Shown: in pieces, positions 31,985 to 41,054 of the stretch | Layout: each line of letters begins with the position of its first letter | Numbering within the stretch: the stretch's first letter is position 1 | NCBI GenBank assembly: GCA_902516345.1 | Contig: CABXYJ010000001.1 | Location: 62,001-126,000 of the forward strand | DNA length: 64,000 bases | Direction: 5' to 3' | Origin: an uncultured Pelagibacteraceae bacterium | GTDB taxonomy: Bacteria; Pseudomonadota; Alphaproteobacteria; Pelagibacterales; Pelagibacteraceae | The notes under the pieces: model-generated | What the model was told of the DNA's origin: nothing | The model's input: the letters and a program-made list of their open reading frames with translations, nothing else | Databases searched by the model: none | Made by a program: the position numbers and the translations under genes

Positions 31985-32697
31985 TATTTTAAATCTAAGT
32001 CTTTTATTTTCTGTCTTATTTTTTTAAGATCCTCCCATGAATATTTCTTATTTTCAGGAAATCTAATTAAATAAGAAGGGCTATAGGTAATGATAAGTGG
32101 AACAGTTTTATCTTTAATAATAATTTCTTTCCATTTGCCTCTTTCGTCAGAAATTTTTCCATAAAAGTTTGTTACAGCCTGAGTTGCAGTGGCTCCCATC
32201 AAAATTATAACTTTTGGATCGATTATTGAAATATGATCTTTTAAAAATGTTGAATATCTCTTGATTTCATTTGAGGTAGGTTTTCTATCGTTTGGAGGTC
32301 TAAAATTTATCGTATACGCTATGTAAACTTTATCGCGGTATAAATTAATTGCATTCAACATTTTATTTAATAAAGCTCCATGATCTCCTTGAAAAGTTAA
32401 ACCAGATTTTTCCTCAATTTCACCAGGAGCCTCTCCAATGAACATTACTGGACTATTGATATCCCCATCTCCAAGTATTAGATCTTTTGATTTATTTTTT
32501 AAATTACAATCTTCAATTGAATCAATATCCCTCTTTAATTGTGATAATCGATCAATTTTAAACAAATTACTATTTAAATTATTGTTAACTGTTTTTAATC
32601 TATTTCTGGGTTTATTTAAAAATTTAAAATCAGGCTCAATTAAATCTATTAATTCTTGAACATATTTAGCATTTTGATTTAAAGTTCTTTTAGTCAT
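31984..32697 (-). CDS. Uracil-DNA glycosylase superfamily protein, family-4-like
   Basis: 237 aa; VMFIGEAPGEIEEKSGLTFQGDHGALLNKML, INFRPPNDRKPTSNEI, TYSPSYLIRFPENKKYSWEDL. Confidence 0.82.
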   Translation of the reverse strand: MTKRTLNQNAKYVQELIDLIEPDFKFLNKPRNRLKTVNNNLNSNLFKIDRLSQLKRDIDSIEDCNLKNKSKDLILGDGDINSPVMFIGEAPGEIEEKSGLTFQGDHGALLNKMLNAINLYRDKVYIAYTINFRPPNDRKPTSNEIKRYSTFLKDHISIIDPKVIILMGATATQAVTNFYGKISDERGKWKEIIIKDKTVPLIITYSPSYLIRFPENKKYSWEDLKKIRQKIKDLDLK

Positions 32698-32708
32698 ATT
32701 GTGTAAAA

Positions 32709-34394
32709 ATGTTTTTCAAAAGAATTATTTTTTTTTTAATACTTGGAGTATTCTATCAAAACCCATTACATTCTAAAAGTAATAGTTTAAATGATTTTGA
32801 TGGTAATAATTTATCAAAATATTTTTCTGGAATTGTAGCATTAGAAAATAAAGATAATACTAAAGCTCTACAATTTTTAAGTTCATCTAAAATTTTACTA
32901 AATAAACATAATCCTTATTTAAAAAAATACGTATACTCTTTAGTATTAGAAGATAAAGTTTCACAAGCAATAAATGTTGTTAAAAGAAATCTATATAAAG
33001 AAAATTCTGACTTTTTAGAAGCACATCTATTGCTAATTTTAGATAGTTTAAAAAAAGGACAATTCAATAAAGCCTATGATTATTCTATTAAAGCCATTAA
33101 TTCACCAATTAATGATAAATTTAATTTAGCTATAATCAAAATCTTGAAACAGTATATATATGTTTTTAAGGAAAAAAAATTCTTAAAAAATAAAGAGGAT
33201 TTTGGTAAACTTTCTAATATCTCAGAAACTTTTCAAAAGTGTTATTTAGCTGATAAAAATACTGATTTATATTTTAACAATTTGATTAGTGACTCAGAGG
33301 GAGATTATTCGAGATATTATTTTTTTTATATTAGTTACTTAGTTCAAAATAATAGATTAGCCGAAGCACAAAAATTATTCGACAGTATAGAGTACATTAA
33401 TAGCACTTTATTATTATCACAAGGCAAAAGTTGGCTAGACAATGGGAATGAAGAAAAATTTACTAAATTTTTTTCGTGTGAAAATCATGATGATATTATT
33501 AGTGAGTTTTTCTTTTTAATTTCAAATCTTTATTCATCCCAAGATGATTTTGATAAATCAAATTTTTTTCTCAATCTTTCAAATTTTTCAAATCCAAAGT
33601 TTATTTTTAATTTATCATTAGTTGTTGAAAACCAATACTTGAATGGAGAGTTCAAAAAAGCAAAAAAAAATTTAAAAAAATTTAAAAAAGATAATCTTTT
33701 TTACTACTGGTATAGAGTTAAGAAAGAAGCTTTAATTATTGATGATGAAGAGGGTTTAAAAAAATCTTTACAATATATTGAGTCTGAATTTAAAAAAATC
33801 GATGATCCAAATAATAAAATGTTATTTGATATTGCAAATTTTTTTAAAAATTCAAAAGAGTATCAACAGGCAATAGATTATTACACAATATTAATAAATA
33901 AATTTAATGATAATTTAGAAATCAAGGCAGATCTTCTTTACAGAAGGGGAGGAAGTTATGAAAGAATAGGTAAATATGAAACTGCTGATAAAGATTTTTT
34001 GTATTCATTAAAGTTAGATCCGAATGATGCATATGTTTTAAATTATTTAGCTTACTCTTGGTTGGAGAGGAATTATAAAATAGATAATGCAATTGAAATG
34101 CTTGAAAAGGCATACTCAATTGAAAATGATGATCCTTACATAATAGACTCTATTGGATGGGCTTATTATTTGACTAAGGATTACTCTAAAGCGGAAAAAT
34201 TTTTAAAGAGGGCAGTTTTACTTATGCCAGATGACCCGATAGTAAATGATCATTATGGGGATATTTTGTGGAAATTAAATAGGAAAATTCAGGCAAGATA
34301 TTTTTGGTCAAATGTTCTCAAAATGGAAGATGCAGAAAAAAAAATTATAAAAAGCATAAATAAAAAAATGATCGATGGACCTCAAAATTCATAG
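32709..34394 (+). CDS. Tetratricopeptide-repeat protein, exported
   Basis: 561 aa; signal-like N-terminus and C-terminal TPR repeats (YERIGKYETADKDFLYSLKLDPNDAYVLNYLAYSW, DSIGWAYYLTKDYSKAEKFLKRAV). Confidence 0.85.
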   Translation: MFFKRIIFFLILGVFYQNPLHSKSNSLNDFDGNNLSKYFSGIVALENKDNTKALQFLSSSKILLNKHNPYLKKYVYSLVLEDKVSQAINVVKRNLYKENSDFLEAHLLLILDSLKKGQFNKAYDYSIKAINSPINDKFNLAIIKILKQYIYVFKEKKFLKNKEDFGKLSNISETFQKCYLADKNTDLYFNNLISDSEGDYSRYYFFYISYLVQNNRLAEAQKLFDSIEYINSTLLLSQGKSWLDNGNEEKFTKFFSCENHDDIISEFFFLISNLYSSQDDFDKSNFFLNLSNFSNPKFIFNLSLVVENQYLNGEFKKAKKNLKKFKKDNLFYYWYRVKKEALIIDDEEGLKKSLQYIESEFKKIDDPNNKMLFDIANFFKNSKEYQQAIDYYTILINKFNDNLEIKADLLYRRGGSYERIGKYETADKDFLYSLKLDPNDAYVLNYLAYSWLERNYKIDNAIEMLEKAYSIENDDPYIIDSIGWAYYLTKDYSKAEKFLKRAVLLMPDDPIVNDHYGDILWKLNRKIQARYFWSNVLKMEDAEKKIIKSINKKMIDGPQNS

Positions 34395-35240
34395 ATGAAT
34401 ATTTATAAGATTAAATCGTATGCAAAAATAAATTTATCTTTAAATATTACTGGTAAGAAATCTAATTTACACCAGATTGAGACATTAGTAGCTTTTGTGA
34501 ATTTATATGATGAGATTCAGATTAAAATTATAAACTCAAAAAAAAATAATATCCATTTTGTTGGTGAGTTTTCGAAAGAAATAAGTAAAAAAAATACAAT
34601 TTATCGACTTCTTGAAATCTTGGAAAAATTAAAAATTCTAAACAATGTAAAATTTGAAATAAAAGTAAATAAAAAAATTCCTAACAAAGCTGGTTTAGGT
34701 GGTGGTTCAATGAATGCTGCAAGTATTTTAAAATTTTTGATAGAAAAAAGGTTTATTTTTTTGGATAAAAAACAAATTATGACTATTTCAAGAAAAATTG
34801 GCTCAGATGTTCCGCTTGGTTTAAATCTAGCAAATTCTATTTTAACATCAAATAATAACATTAAGTATTATAAAAAGTTGAAGACATTTTACACTTTAAT
34901 TGTAAAACCTAACTTTGGATGCTCGACTAAAGAGATTTTTTCAAAAGTAACGAAGTTTCATAAACCAAAAATAAAAAAACCGAATAAAAAGATGTTTAAT
35001 TTAGATTATCTAAAAAAATTAGATAATAATTTGGAGGAAATAGCACTATCAAAATATTCTGAATTAAGATCTATTAAATTATATTTAGAAGCTTTGAATG
35101 AACCAGTCTTTGTCAGGATGACAGGATCAGGATCAGCAATAGTTGCTTATTTTAAATCTATAAAAAGATGCTTAAGTGCGAAAAAAAAGTTCAATAAAAA
35201 ATATAGAAATTACTGGTGTATAGCATCAAAAACTATATAA
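34395..35240 (+). CDS. ispE: 4-diphosphocytidyl-2-C-methyl-D-erythritol kinase
   Basis: 281 aa; SYAKINLSLNITGK, IPNKAGLGGGSMNAASIL, VRMTGSGSAIVAYF. Confidence 0.93.
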   Translation: MNIYKIKSYAKINLSLNITGKKSNLHQIETLVAFVNLYDEIQIKIINSKKNNIHFVGEFSKEISKKNTIYRLLEILEKLKILNNVKFEIKVNKKIPNKAGLGGGSMNAASILKFLIEKRFIFLDKKQIMTISRKIGSDVPLGLNLANSILTSNNNIKYYKKLKTFYTLIVKPNFGCSTKEIFSKVTKFHKPKIKKPNKKMFNLDYLKKLDNNLEEIALSKYSELRSIKLYLEALNEPVFVRMTGSGSAIVAYFKSIKRCLSAKKKFNKKYRNYWCIASKTI

Positions 35241-35272
35241 ATTCTTTTTTTTTGTGTTATACGAGTTAATAT

Positions 35273-35346
35273 TGGGGCGTAGCCAAGCGGTAAGGCACGG
35301 GTTTTTGGTACCTGCATCCTAGGTTCGAATCCTAGCGCCCCAGCCA
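35273..35346 (+). tRNA. tRNA-Gln (anticodon TTG), CCA encoded
   Basis: TGGGGCGTAGCCAAGCGGTAAGGCACGGGTTTTTGGTACCTGCATCCTAGGTTCGAATCCTAGCGCCCCAGCCA; acceptor TGGGGCG/CGCCCCA, anticodon loop TTTTGGT, T-loop GGTTCGAATCC. Confidence 0.95.
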
Positions 35347-35349
35347 ATT

Positions 35350-36624
35350 ATGATTAAATTTTTAGATAAATTTTTTTTACGATCAGATAATCTTAATTAT
35401 TTATCCAAAAGTATAAGAGAGCTTACAAACAATACTGAGGCTTACAAAATCTTTGATGCAATAAATTCTTACTCTGAAAAAAGTGAAATACGGTACGTTG
35501 GTGGATGTATTAGAAAAATTATAAATAACGAAAAAGTTGACGATATTGATTTAGCGTCAAATTTAGAACCACAACAAGTATGTGAAGCTTTAAAAAAAAA
35601 AAATATTTCGTATTTTGAAACAGGTATAAAGCATGGAACAATAACTGCTGTCATTAATAAAAGAAAATTTGAAATTACCTCTCTAAGAAAAGATATTTCT
35701 ACCGATGGAAGACATGCAATTGTGAAATTTACTGATAATTGGAAAGAAGATGCACTAAGAAGAGATTTTACTATAAATTCAATTTATTCTGATAGGGATG
35801 GTAATTTATTTGATCCGTTTAATGGTAAAAGAGATATTGAGAATGGGATCATTAATTTTGTTGGAGATGCCGATAAAAGAATAAAAGAGGATTATCTCAG
35901 AATTTTAAGATATGTTAGATTTTTTTTAAATTACTCCAAAAAACCACATAATTTAGAACTCATAAGAAAATTAAAAATAAATATTGATGGTGTATCAAAA
36001 TTGTCAAAAGAAAGATTGTTAATGGAATTGAAGAAAATAATTCGATTAGAAACCTTAGAAAAACTTAATAAAGATAATATTTCTGCTGATTTGATTTTAA
36101 TTATTTTTCCTGAGCTTAAAAATATTAAAGTGTTTTCAAAATTAAATCAAAGTAAAAAAGATTTATTAAAACAAAAAAATTTTATTTTTCTAATTTCCCT
36201 ACTAATTATAGATAAAACCGACAATACTGAATATTTTTTTTATAGGTTTAATTTATCTAAAAAAGATCAAAAAAGAATTAGTATCATAGATAATTTTTAT
36301 AAAGATATGAAAAAAAAATCCCTCTTTACAGAGATAAATTTAAATAGAATTTTTTATTATCATGGAAAACAGGCAATTAATGATATTTTACATTTTGAAA
36401 TAATAATGTCTCAGAAATCAAATAAAAAAATAATTGATTTGAACAAAATGTTTTTAAACAAAACACATCCAGTTATACCAGTTAGTGCAGAAGTGCTAAT
36501 GAAGAAGTATAAAATACCTGAAGGTAAACAGATTGGTAAAAAACTAAGAATGATTGAGGAAAAATGGATAGAAAACAATTTTCAAATTTCAGACATTCAG
36601 GTTGAAAATATTGTTAATAATTAA
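35350..36624 (+). CDS. cca: CCA tRNA nucleotidyltransferase / poly(A) polymerase family
   Basis: 424 aa; IRYVGGCIRKIINNEKVDDIDLAS, GIKHGTITAVI, RRDFTINSIYSD. Confidence 0.92.
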   Translation: MIKFLDKFFLRSDNLNYLSKSIRELTNNTEAYKIFDAINSYSEKSEIRYVGGCIRKIINNEKVDDIDLASNLEPQQVCEALKKKNISYFETGIKHGTITAVINKRKFEITSLRKDISTDGRHAIVKFTDNWKEDALRRDFTINSIYSDRDGNLFDPFNGKRDIENGIINFVGDADKRIKEDYLRILRYVRFFLNYSKKPHNLELIRKLKINIDGVSKLSKERLLMELKKIIRLETLEKLNKDNISADLILIIFPELKNIKVFSKLNQSKKDLLKQKNFIFLISLLIIDKTDNTEYFFYRFNLSKKDQKRISIIDNFYKDMKKKSLFTEINLNRIFYYHGKQAINDILHFEIIMSQKSNKKIIDLNKMFLNKTHPVIPVSAEVLMKKYKIPEGKQIGKKLRMIEEKWIENNFQISDIQVENIVNN

Positions 36625-37097
36625 ATATATTTTACATCTTTTATTTCAAAGTTTTTTAATCCTGATGGTGTATTTATTTCTACCAAATCATTTTTCTTTT
36701 TACCAATTAAACCTTTACCGATAGGAGATTGAAAGTAAATTAATTTATGTTTCAAATCTGCTTCATCTCTACCAACAATTTTATAATTAATTTTTTCCCC
36801 AGTATCTAAATTTTCAAGAAAAACAGTAGATCCAAAAATTACTTTTCCATCATTAATTAAATTAGTAACATCTACAACATTTGCATTTGAAATAATATTG
36901 TTTATTTCTGTAATGCGACTTTCATTGTGAGACTGTTCTTCTTTTGCAGCATGATACTCAGCATTTTCCTTCAAGTCCCCATGAGATCTAGCTTCAGATA
37001 TAGCTGCTACAATTTCTGGTCTTTTTTTTTCTTTTAAAAAAATTAATTCTTCTTTAAGTTTATTTAACCCGTTTAATGTAATTGGTTCCTTATCCAT
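36621..37097 (-). CDS. greA: Transcription elongation factor GreA
   Basis: 158 aa; ISEARSHGDLKENAEYHAAKEEQS, SPIGKGLIGKKKND. Confidence 0.95.
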   Translation of the reverse strand: MDKEPITLNGLNKLKEELIFLKEKKRPEIVAAISEARSHGDLKENAEYHAAKEEQSHNESRITEINNIISNANVVDVTNLINDGKVIFGSTVFLENLDTGEKINYKIVGRDEADLKHKLIYFQSPIGKGLIGKKKNDLVEINTPSGLKNFEIKDVKYI

Positions 37098-37098
37098 T

Positions 37099-37926
37099 TT
37101 ATTTCCATTTTGCTAATGGGGGTAAAGACATTAAAATACCTTCAATATTGCCACCAGTCTTTAAACCAAATTTTGTTCCTCTGTCATATAGTAGATTAAA
37201 TTCAGCATACCTTCCTCTTTTGATATATTGTTCTTCCTTATCTTTAATAGTCCACTTTTTTTTTATTTTTCTTTGAATAATTTTATTAAAAATTTCTTGA
37301 AATGTTACCCCCACATCTCTGACAAATGAAAAGTTTTTTTCAAAATTTTTTTTTTTATAATCAAAAAAAATTCCCCCTATACCACGTGTCTCTTCTCTAT
37401 GAGGTAAATAAAAGTATTCGTCACACCATTTTTTATATTTCTTGTAGTAATTTGGATTATGTCTACCACACATATTTTTTAAAATTTTATGAAAATATTT
37501 TTTTTCAGAGATATCGTTTTTAGAGGGCGTTACATCCATTCCGCCTCCAAACCAATCATATGTAGTACAAATATATCTAGTGTTAAAATGCATCGCTGGT
37601 ATTAAAGGATTTTTCATATGCATCACAACAGATATTCCTGATGCCCAAAACCTCGGGTCATTTTTAGCTCCAGGAATATTTTTTTGAAATTTTTTTGGAA
37701 ATCTCCCATATACTTTTGAAAAGTTTACTCCAACTTTATCAAAAACATTTCCATTTTGAAGTATTCTGTATTCACCTCCACCTTCATTCTTAAATTTATT
37801 TTTTCTCCAAGTATTTGAACTGAATTTAGTTTTGTTCTTTTCAATTTTTTTTATATCATCACAAAAAGCGTTCTGAAGTGTTTGAAACCAGTTACTTGTT
37901 AATTCCTTTTTAATCTCTAAGTCCAT
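37099..37926 (-). CDS. hemF: Oxygen-dependent coproporphyrinogen III oxidase
   Basis: 275 aa; HFNTRYICTTYDWFGGGMDVTP, RGRYAEFNLLYDRGTKFGLKTGGNIEGILMSLPP. Confidence 0.95.
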   Translation of the reverse strand: MDLEIKKELTSNWFQTLQNAFCDDIKKIEKNKTKFSSNTWRKNKFKNEGGGEYRILQNGNVFDKVGVNFSKVYGRFPKKFQKNIPGAKNDPRFWASGISVVMHMKNPLIPAMHFNTRYICTTYDWFGGGMDVTPSKNDISEKKYFHKILKNMCGRHNPNYYKKYKKWCDEYFYLPHREETRGIGGIFFDYKKKNFEKNFSFVRDVGVTFQEIFNKIIQRKIKKKWTIKDKEEQYIKRGRYAEFNLLYDRGTKFGLKTGGNIEGILMSLPPLAKWK

Positions 37927-37927
37927 A

Positions 37928-38401
37928 TTAAATTAATTTAATTTGTCTTAAACTTTCTGCCAAAATTATTGCCACAGATGATGATATATTTAATGAGCGT
38001 TTATTATTTTTCATAGGTATTTTTAACTTATTTTTTACTATTTTGTGAATAATTTCTGGCACTCCGGCACTTTCTCTTCCAAACAAAATTGTATCGTTTC
38101 TATTAAATTTAAATTTTGTGTAAGATTTTGAAGCTTTCGTAGTCATTAATATAATTCTTTGATTTTCTTTTGATTTAAAAAAGTGTTGCGAGCTTTGATA
38201 AAATTCTATTTTATCCCCACTGAGATAATCCATTACAACTCTCTTAAATCTTTTATCATTAAGCAAAAAACCACATGGTTTGATTATCTCTAATTTTGCA
38301 CCCAAACAAGCACATGTTCTTATAATTGCTGCAGTATTTTGAGGTATATCTGGTTCAAATAATGCTATTTTAGGCCCCGAAATTCTTGAATTCTGTGTCA
38401 T
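37928..38401 (-). CDS. trmL: tRNA (cytidine(34)-2'-O)-methyltransferase (SPOUT)
   Basis: 157 aa; ALFEPDIPQNTAAIIRTCACLGAKLEII, ILFGRESAGVP, SLNISSSVAIIL. Confidence 0.9.
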   Translation of the reverse strand: MTQNSRISGPKIALFEPDIPQNTAAIIRTCACLGAKLEIIKPCGFLLNDKRFKRVVMDYLSGDKIEFYQSSQHFFKSKENQRIILMTTKASKSYTKFKFNRNDTILFGRESAGVPEIIHKIVKNKLKIPMKNNKRSLNISSSVAIILAESLRQIKLI

Positions 38402-38491
38402 TCTTTCAGTAGTAAAATTACTATTTTATACTATATGAAACCATATATTTAGGTAGAAAAAAACTATATTGAGTATATTTACAAGTTATTA

Positions 38492-39001
38492 ATGTCAGAA
38501 AAAAAAACTAAAAGAAGAGATTTTTTATTCACTGCTACATATGCTGTAGGAGCTGTGGGCGTTGGTGCAACTATATGGCCAATGATTGACCAAATGAACC
38601 CAGACGCCTCAGTTAAAGCATTAGCTAGCACAGAGGTAGATGTGAGTTCAGTGAACCCAGGTAAGACTATAACTGTATTGTGGAGAGGCAAACCAGTTTT
38701 TATTAGAAGAAGAACACAAGAGGAAATTGCTGAGGCGAAAGCAGTAAGCTTAAAAGATTTAAAACATCCTGAAAAAGATGAGGACCGAGCAAAAGATCCT
38801 GAATGGTTAGTAATGCTGGGTGTCTGTACACATCTAGGATGTGTTCCATTAGATCAAAAAGGAGATTACAACGGTTGGTTTTGCCCATGCCATGGATCAC
38901 ATTATGATACATCCGGTAGAATAAGAAAAGGTCCTGCCCCAACTAATATGGAAATACCAGAATATAAGTTTGTTAACTCTAATACAATTAAAATTGGATA
39001 A
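38492..39001 (+). CDS. petA: Ubiquinol-cytochrome c reductase Rieske iron-sulfur subunit
   Basis: 169 aa; KRRDFLF Tat-like N-terminus, CTHLGCVPL and CPCHGSHYD. Confidence 0.96.
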   Translation: MSEKKTKRRDFLFTATYAVGAVGVGATIWPMIDQMNPDASVKALASTEVDVSSVNPGKTITVLWRGKPVFIRRRTQEEIAEAKAVSLKDLKHPEKDEDRAKDPEWLVMLGVCTHLGCVPLDQKGDYNGWFCPCHGSHYDTSGRIRKGPAPTNMEIPEYKFVNSNTIKIG

Positions 39002-39006
39002 GTTAT

Positions 39007-40269
39007 ATGAGTGATCACGAATATACACCTAAATCAAAATTTGGAAAATGGTTTAACGATAGGTTACCCTTACTAACATTAGCAAGCCATTTGACTGATT
39101 ATCCCACACCAAAAAATTTAAATTATTGGTGGACCTTTGGTGGGATACTCACTTTTTGTTTATTAACTCAAATTATAACAGGGTTGGTTTTAGCAATGCA
39201 TTATATTGCGCATGCGGACATGGCTTTCGATAGCGTCGAGCATATAATGAGAGACGTGAATTATGGATGGTTAATAAGATATATTCACGCTAATGGAGCT
39301 TCAATGTTCTTTTTAGCAGTTTACATACATATATTCAGATCTTTATTTTATGGATCCTATAAATCTCCACGTGAGGTTATCTGGATCATAGGGATAATAA
39401 TATATTTATTAATGATGGCAGCAGCTTTTTTAGGATATGTGCTTCCTTGGGGGCAAATGAGTTTTTGGGGTGCAACTGTGATTACAAACTTATTTAGTGC
39501 TATTCCATTGGTAGGAGAGGGAATAGTAACATGGTTATGGGGAGGCTATTCAGTTGATAATCCAACCCTTACAAGGTTTTTTACATTACATTATTTAATT
39601 CCTTTCTTAATTCTTGGTTTAGTTGTTTTACACATTTGGGCTCTTCATGTACCAGGAAATAATAATCCGGTTGGTATTGATATTCAAAAACCATCTAAGG
39701 ACACTGTTCCTTTTCATCCTTATATTGTCATAAAGGATGGTTTCGCTTTATTAATGTTTATGATTGTTTTTGCTTTTTTTGTTTTTTATACGCCAAATAT
39801 TTTGGGCCATGCTGACAATTATATAGAAGCCAATCCACTTGTAACACCTGCTCATATAGTTCCTGAGTGGTATTTATTACCTTTTTATGCAATTTTGAGA
39901 TCGGTCCCTGATAAACTTTTAGGTGTTATAGCCATGTTGTCAGCTATCTTAATTTTAGCTGCTTTGCCTTGGCTTGATACGTCAAAGATTAGATCAGCAG
40001 TTTTTAGACCTTTGTATAGACAATTTTATTGGATACTGGTAGCTGATGTTTTAATTCTTGGCTATGTTGGAGCGATGCCAGCTGAGGGATTATATCTTCT
40101 TATTGCAAGAGTAGCGACAGCATATTATTTTATTCATTTTCTAGTGATACTTCCCATTTTAGGGTTTAAGGAAAAAACCTTACCTGTACCCTTAAGTATT
40201 ACAGAACCTGTTTTGGGAGGATCTCCTAATTTGGCAGGGGCAAGAATTAAAAATAAGGAAAATTTATAA
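39007..40269 (+). CDS. petB: Cytochrome b
   Basis: 420 aa; [60 protein letters not shown]. Confidence 0.97.
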   Translation: MSDHEYTPKSKFGKWFNDRLPLLTLASHLTDYPTPKNLNYWWTFGGILTFCLLTQIITGLVLAMHYIAHADMAFDSVEHIMRDVNYGWLIRYIHANGASMFFLAVYIHIFRSLFYGSYKSPREVIWIIGIIIYLLMMAAAFLGYVLPWGQMSFWGATVITNLFSAIPLVGEGIVTWLWGGYSVDNPTLTRFFTLHYLIPFLILGLVVLHIWALHVPGNNNPVGIDIQKPSKDTVPFHPYIVIKDGFALLMFMIVFAFFVFYTPNILGHADNYIEANPLVTPAHIVPEWYLLPFYAILRSVPDKLLGVIAMLSAILILAALPWLDTSKIRSAVFRPLYRQFYWILVADVLILGYVGAMPAEGLYLLIARVATAYYFIHFLVILPILGFKEKTLPVPLSITEPVLGGSPNLAGARIKNKENL

Positions 40270-40274
40270 CTTTA

Positions 40275-41054
40275 GTGAAAAATTTTTTTAAGATAATAAT
40301 ACTCTCGCTTATTATTATGTGTGGACATATGAATGCGTATTCAGCTGAAAAAGTTGAGTATTTAAAAACACACTGGAGCTTTAAAGGTCTGTTTGGAAAA
40401 TTTGACCGTGCTTCATTACAAAGAGGATATCAGGTTTATACTGAAGTTTGTTCTTCTTGTCACTCCATGAAATATTTAAGCTATAGAAATTTAGCTGAGG
40501 ATGGTGGACCCGAATTTTCAATTGAACAAGCAAAGGCCATAGCTGCTTCTTTTGAGGTAAAGGATGGACCAAATTCAGATGGAGACATGTTCACAAGACC
40601 AGGGAAATTATCTGATAAATTTGTAATGCCATATGACAATGTGAAAGCAGCACAAGCAGCTAATGGTGGTGCGTATCCACCAGACATGTCAGTTTTAGTA
40701 AAAGCAAGAGGTGGTGGAGTGGATTATATTTACTCTCTTCTACAGGGTTACGAAGAACCTCCGGTAGGTATGAAATTAGACGATGGGGTTTATTACAATA
40801 AATACATGTACGGAAATAAAATAAAAATGTCCAATCAACTTTCTGATGGACTTGTTGAGTATGGCGATGGCACTACTGCAACTGTTGAGCAAATGTCTAA
40901 AGACGTAACAACATTTTTAATGTGGGCTGCAGAGCCTCATCTAGAGTCAAGACACAGGATGGGTTTTAAGGCAATAATTTATTTGATTATATTAACGGTT
41001 TTAGTTTATTTTAGTATGAAAAGAATCTGGTCAGGTATTGAAACGAAAATTTAG
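40275..41054 (+). CDS. petC: Cytochrome c1
   Basis: 259 aa, GTG start; CSSCHSMKYLSYRNL haem site, C-terminal TM anchor. Confidence 0.95.
   Translation: MKNFFKIIILSLIIMCGHMNAYSAEKVEYLKTHWSFKGLFGKFDRASLQRGYQVYTEVCSSCHSMKYLSYRNLAEDGGPEFSIEQAKAIAASFEVKDGPNSDGDMFTRPGKLSDKFVMPYDNVKAAQAANGGAYPPDMSVLVKARGGGVDYIYSLLQGYEEPPVGMKLDDGVYYNKYMYGNKIKMSNQLSDGLVEYGDGTTATVEQMSKDVTTFLMWAAEPHLESRHRMGFKAIIYLIILTVLVYFSMKRIWSGIETKI

Noticed and set aside
33655-33700. A-rich tract (aaaaaagcaaaaaaaaatttaaaaaaatttaaaaaag) as a repeat element
   Set aside because: It encodes a Lys/Phe-rich stretch in frame within the TPR protein; expected from AT-rich codon usage.
35273-35346. Possibility that the tRNA marks an integration site or genomic island
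   Set aside because: No integrase, no direct repeat of the tRNA 3' end, and flanking genes are core (ispE, cca).
38703-38942. Minus-strand ORF inside petA
   Set aside because: Antisense to the Rieske gene with its invariant cysteine motifs; no independent support.
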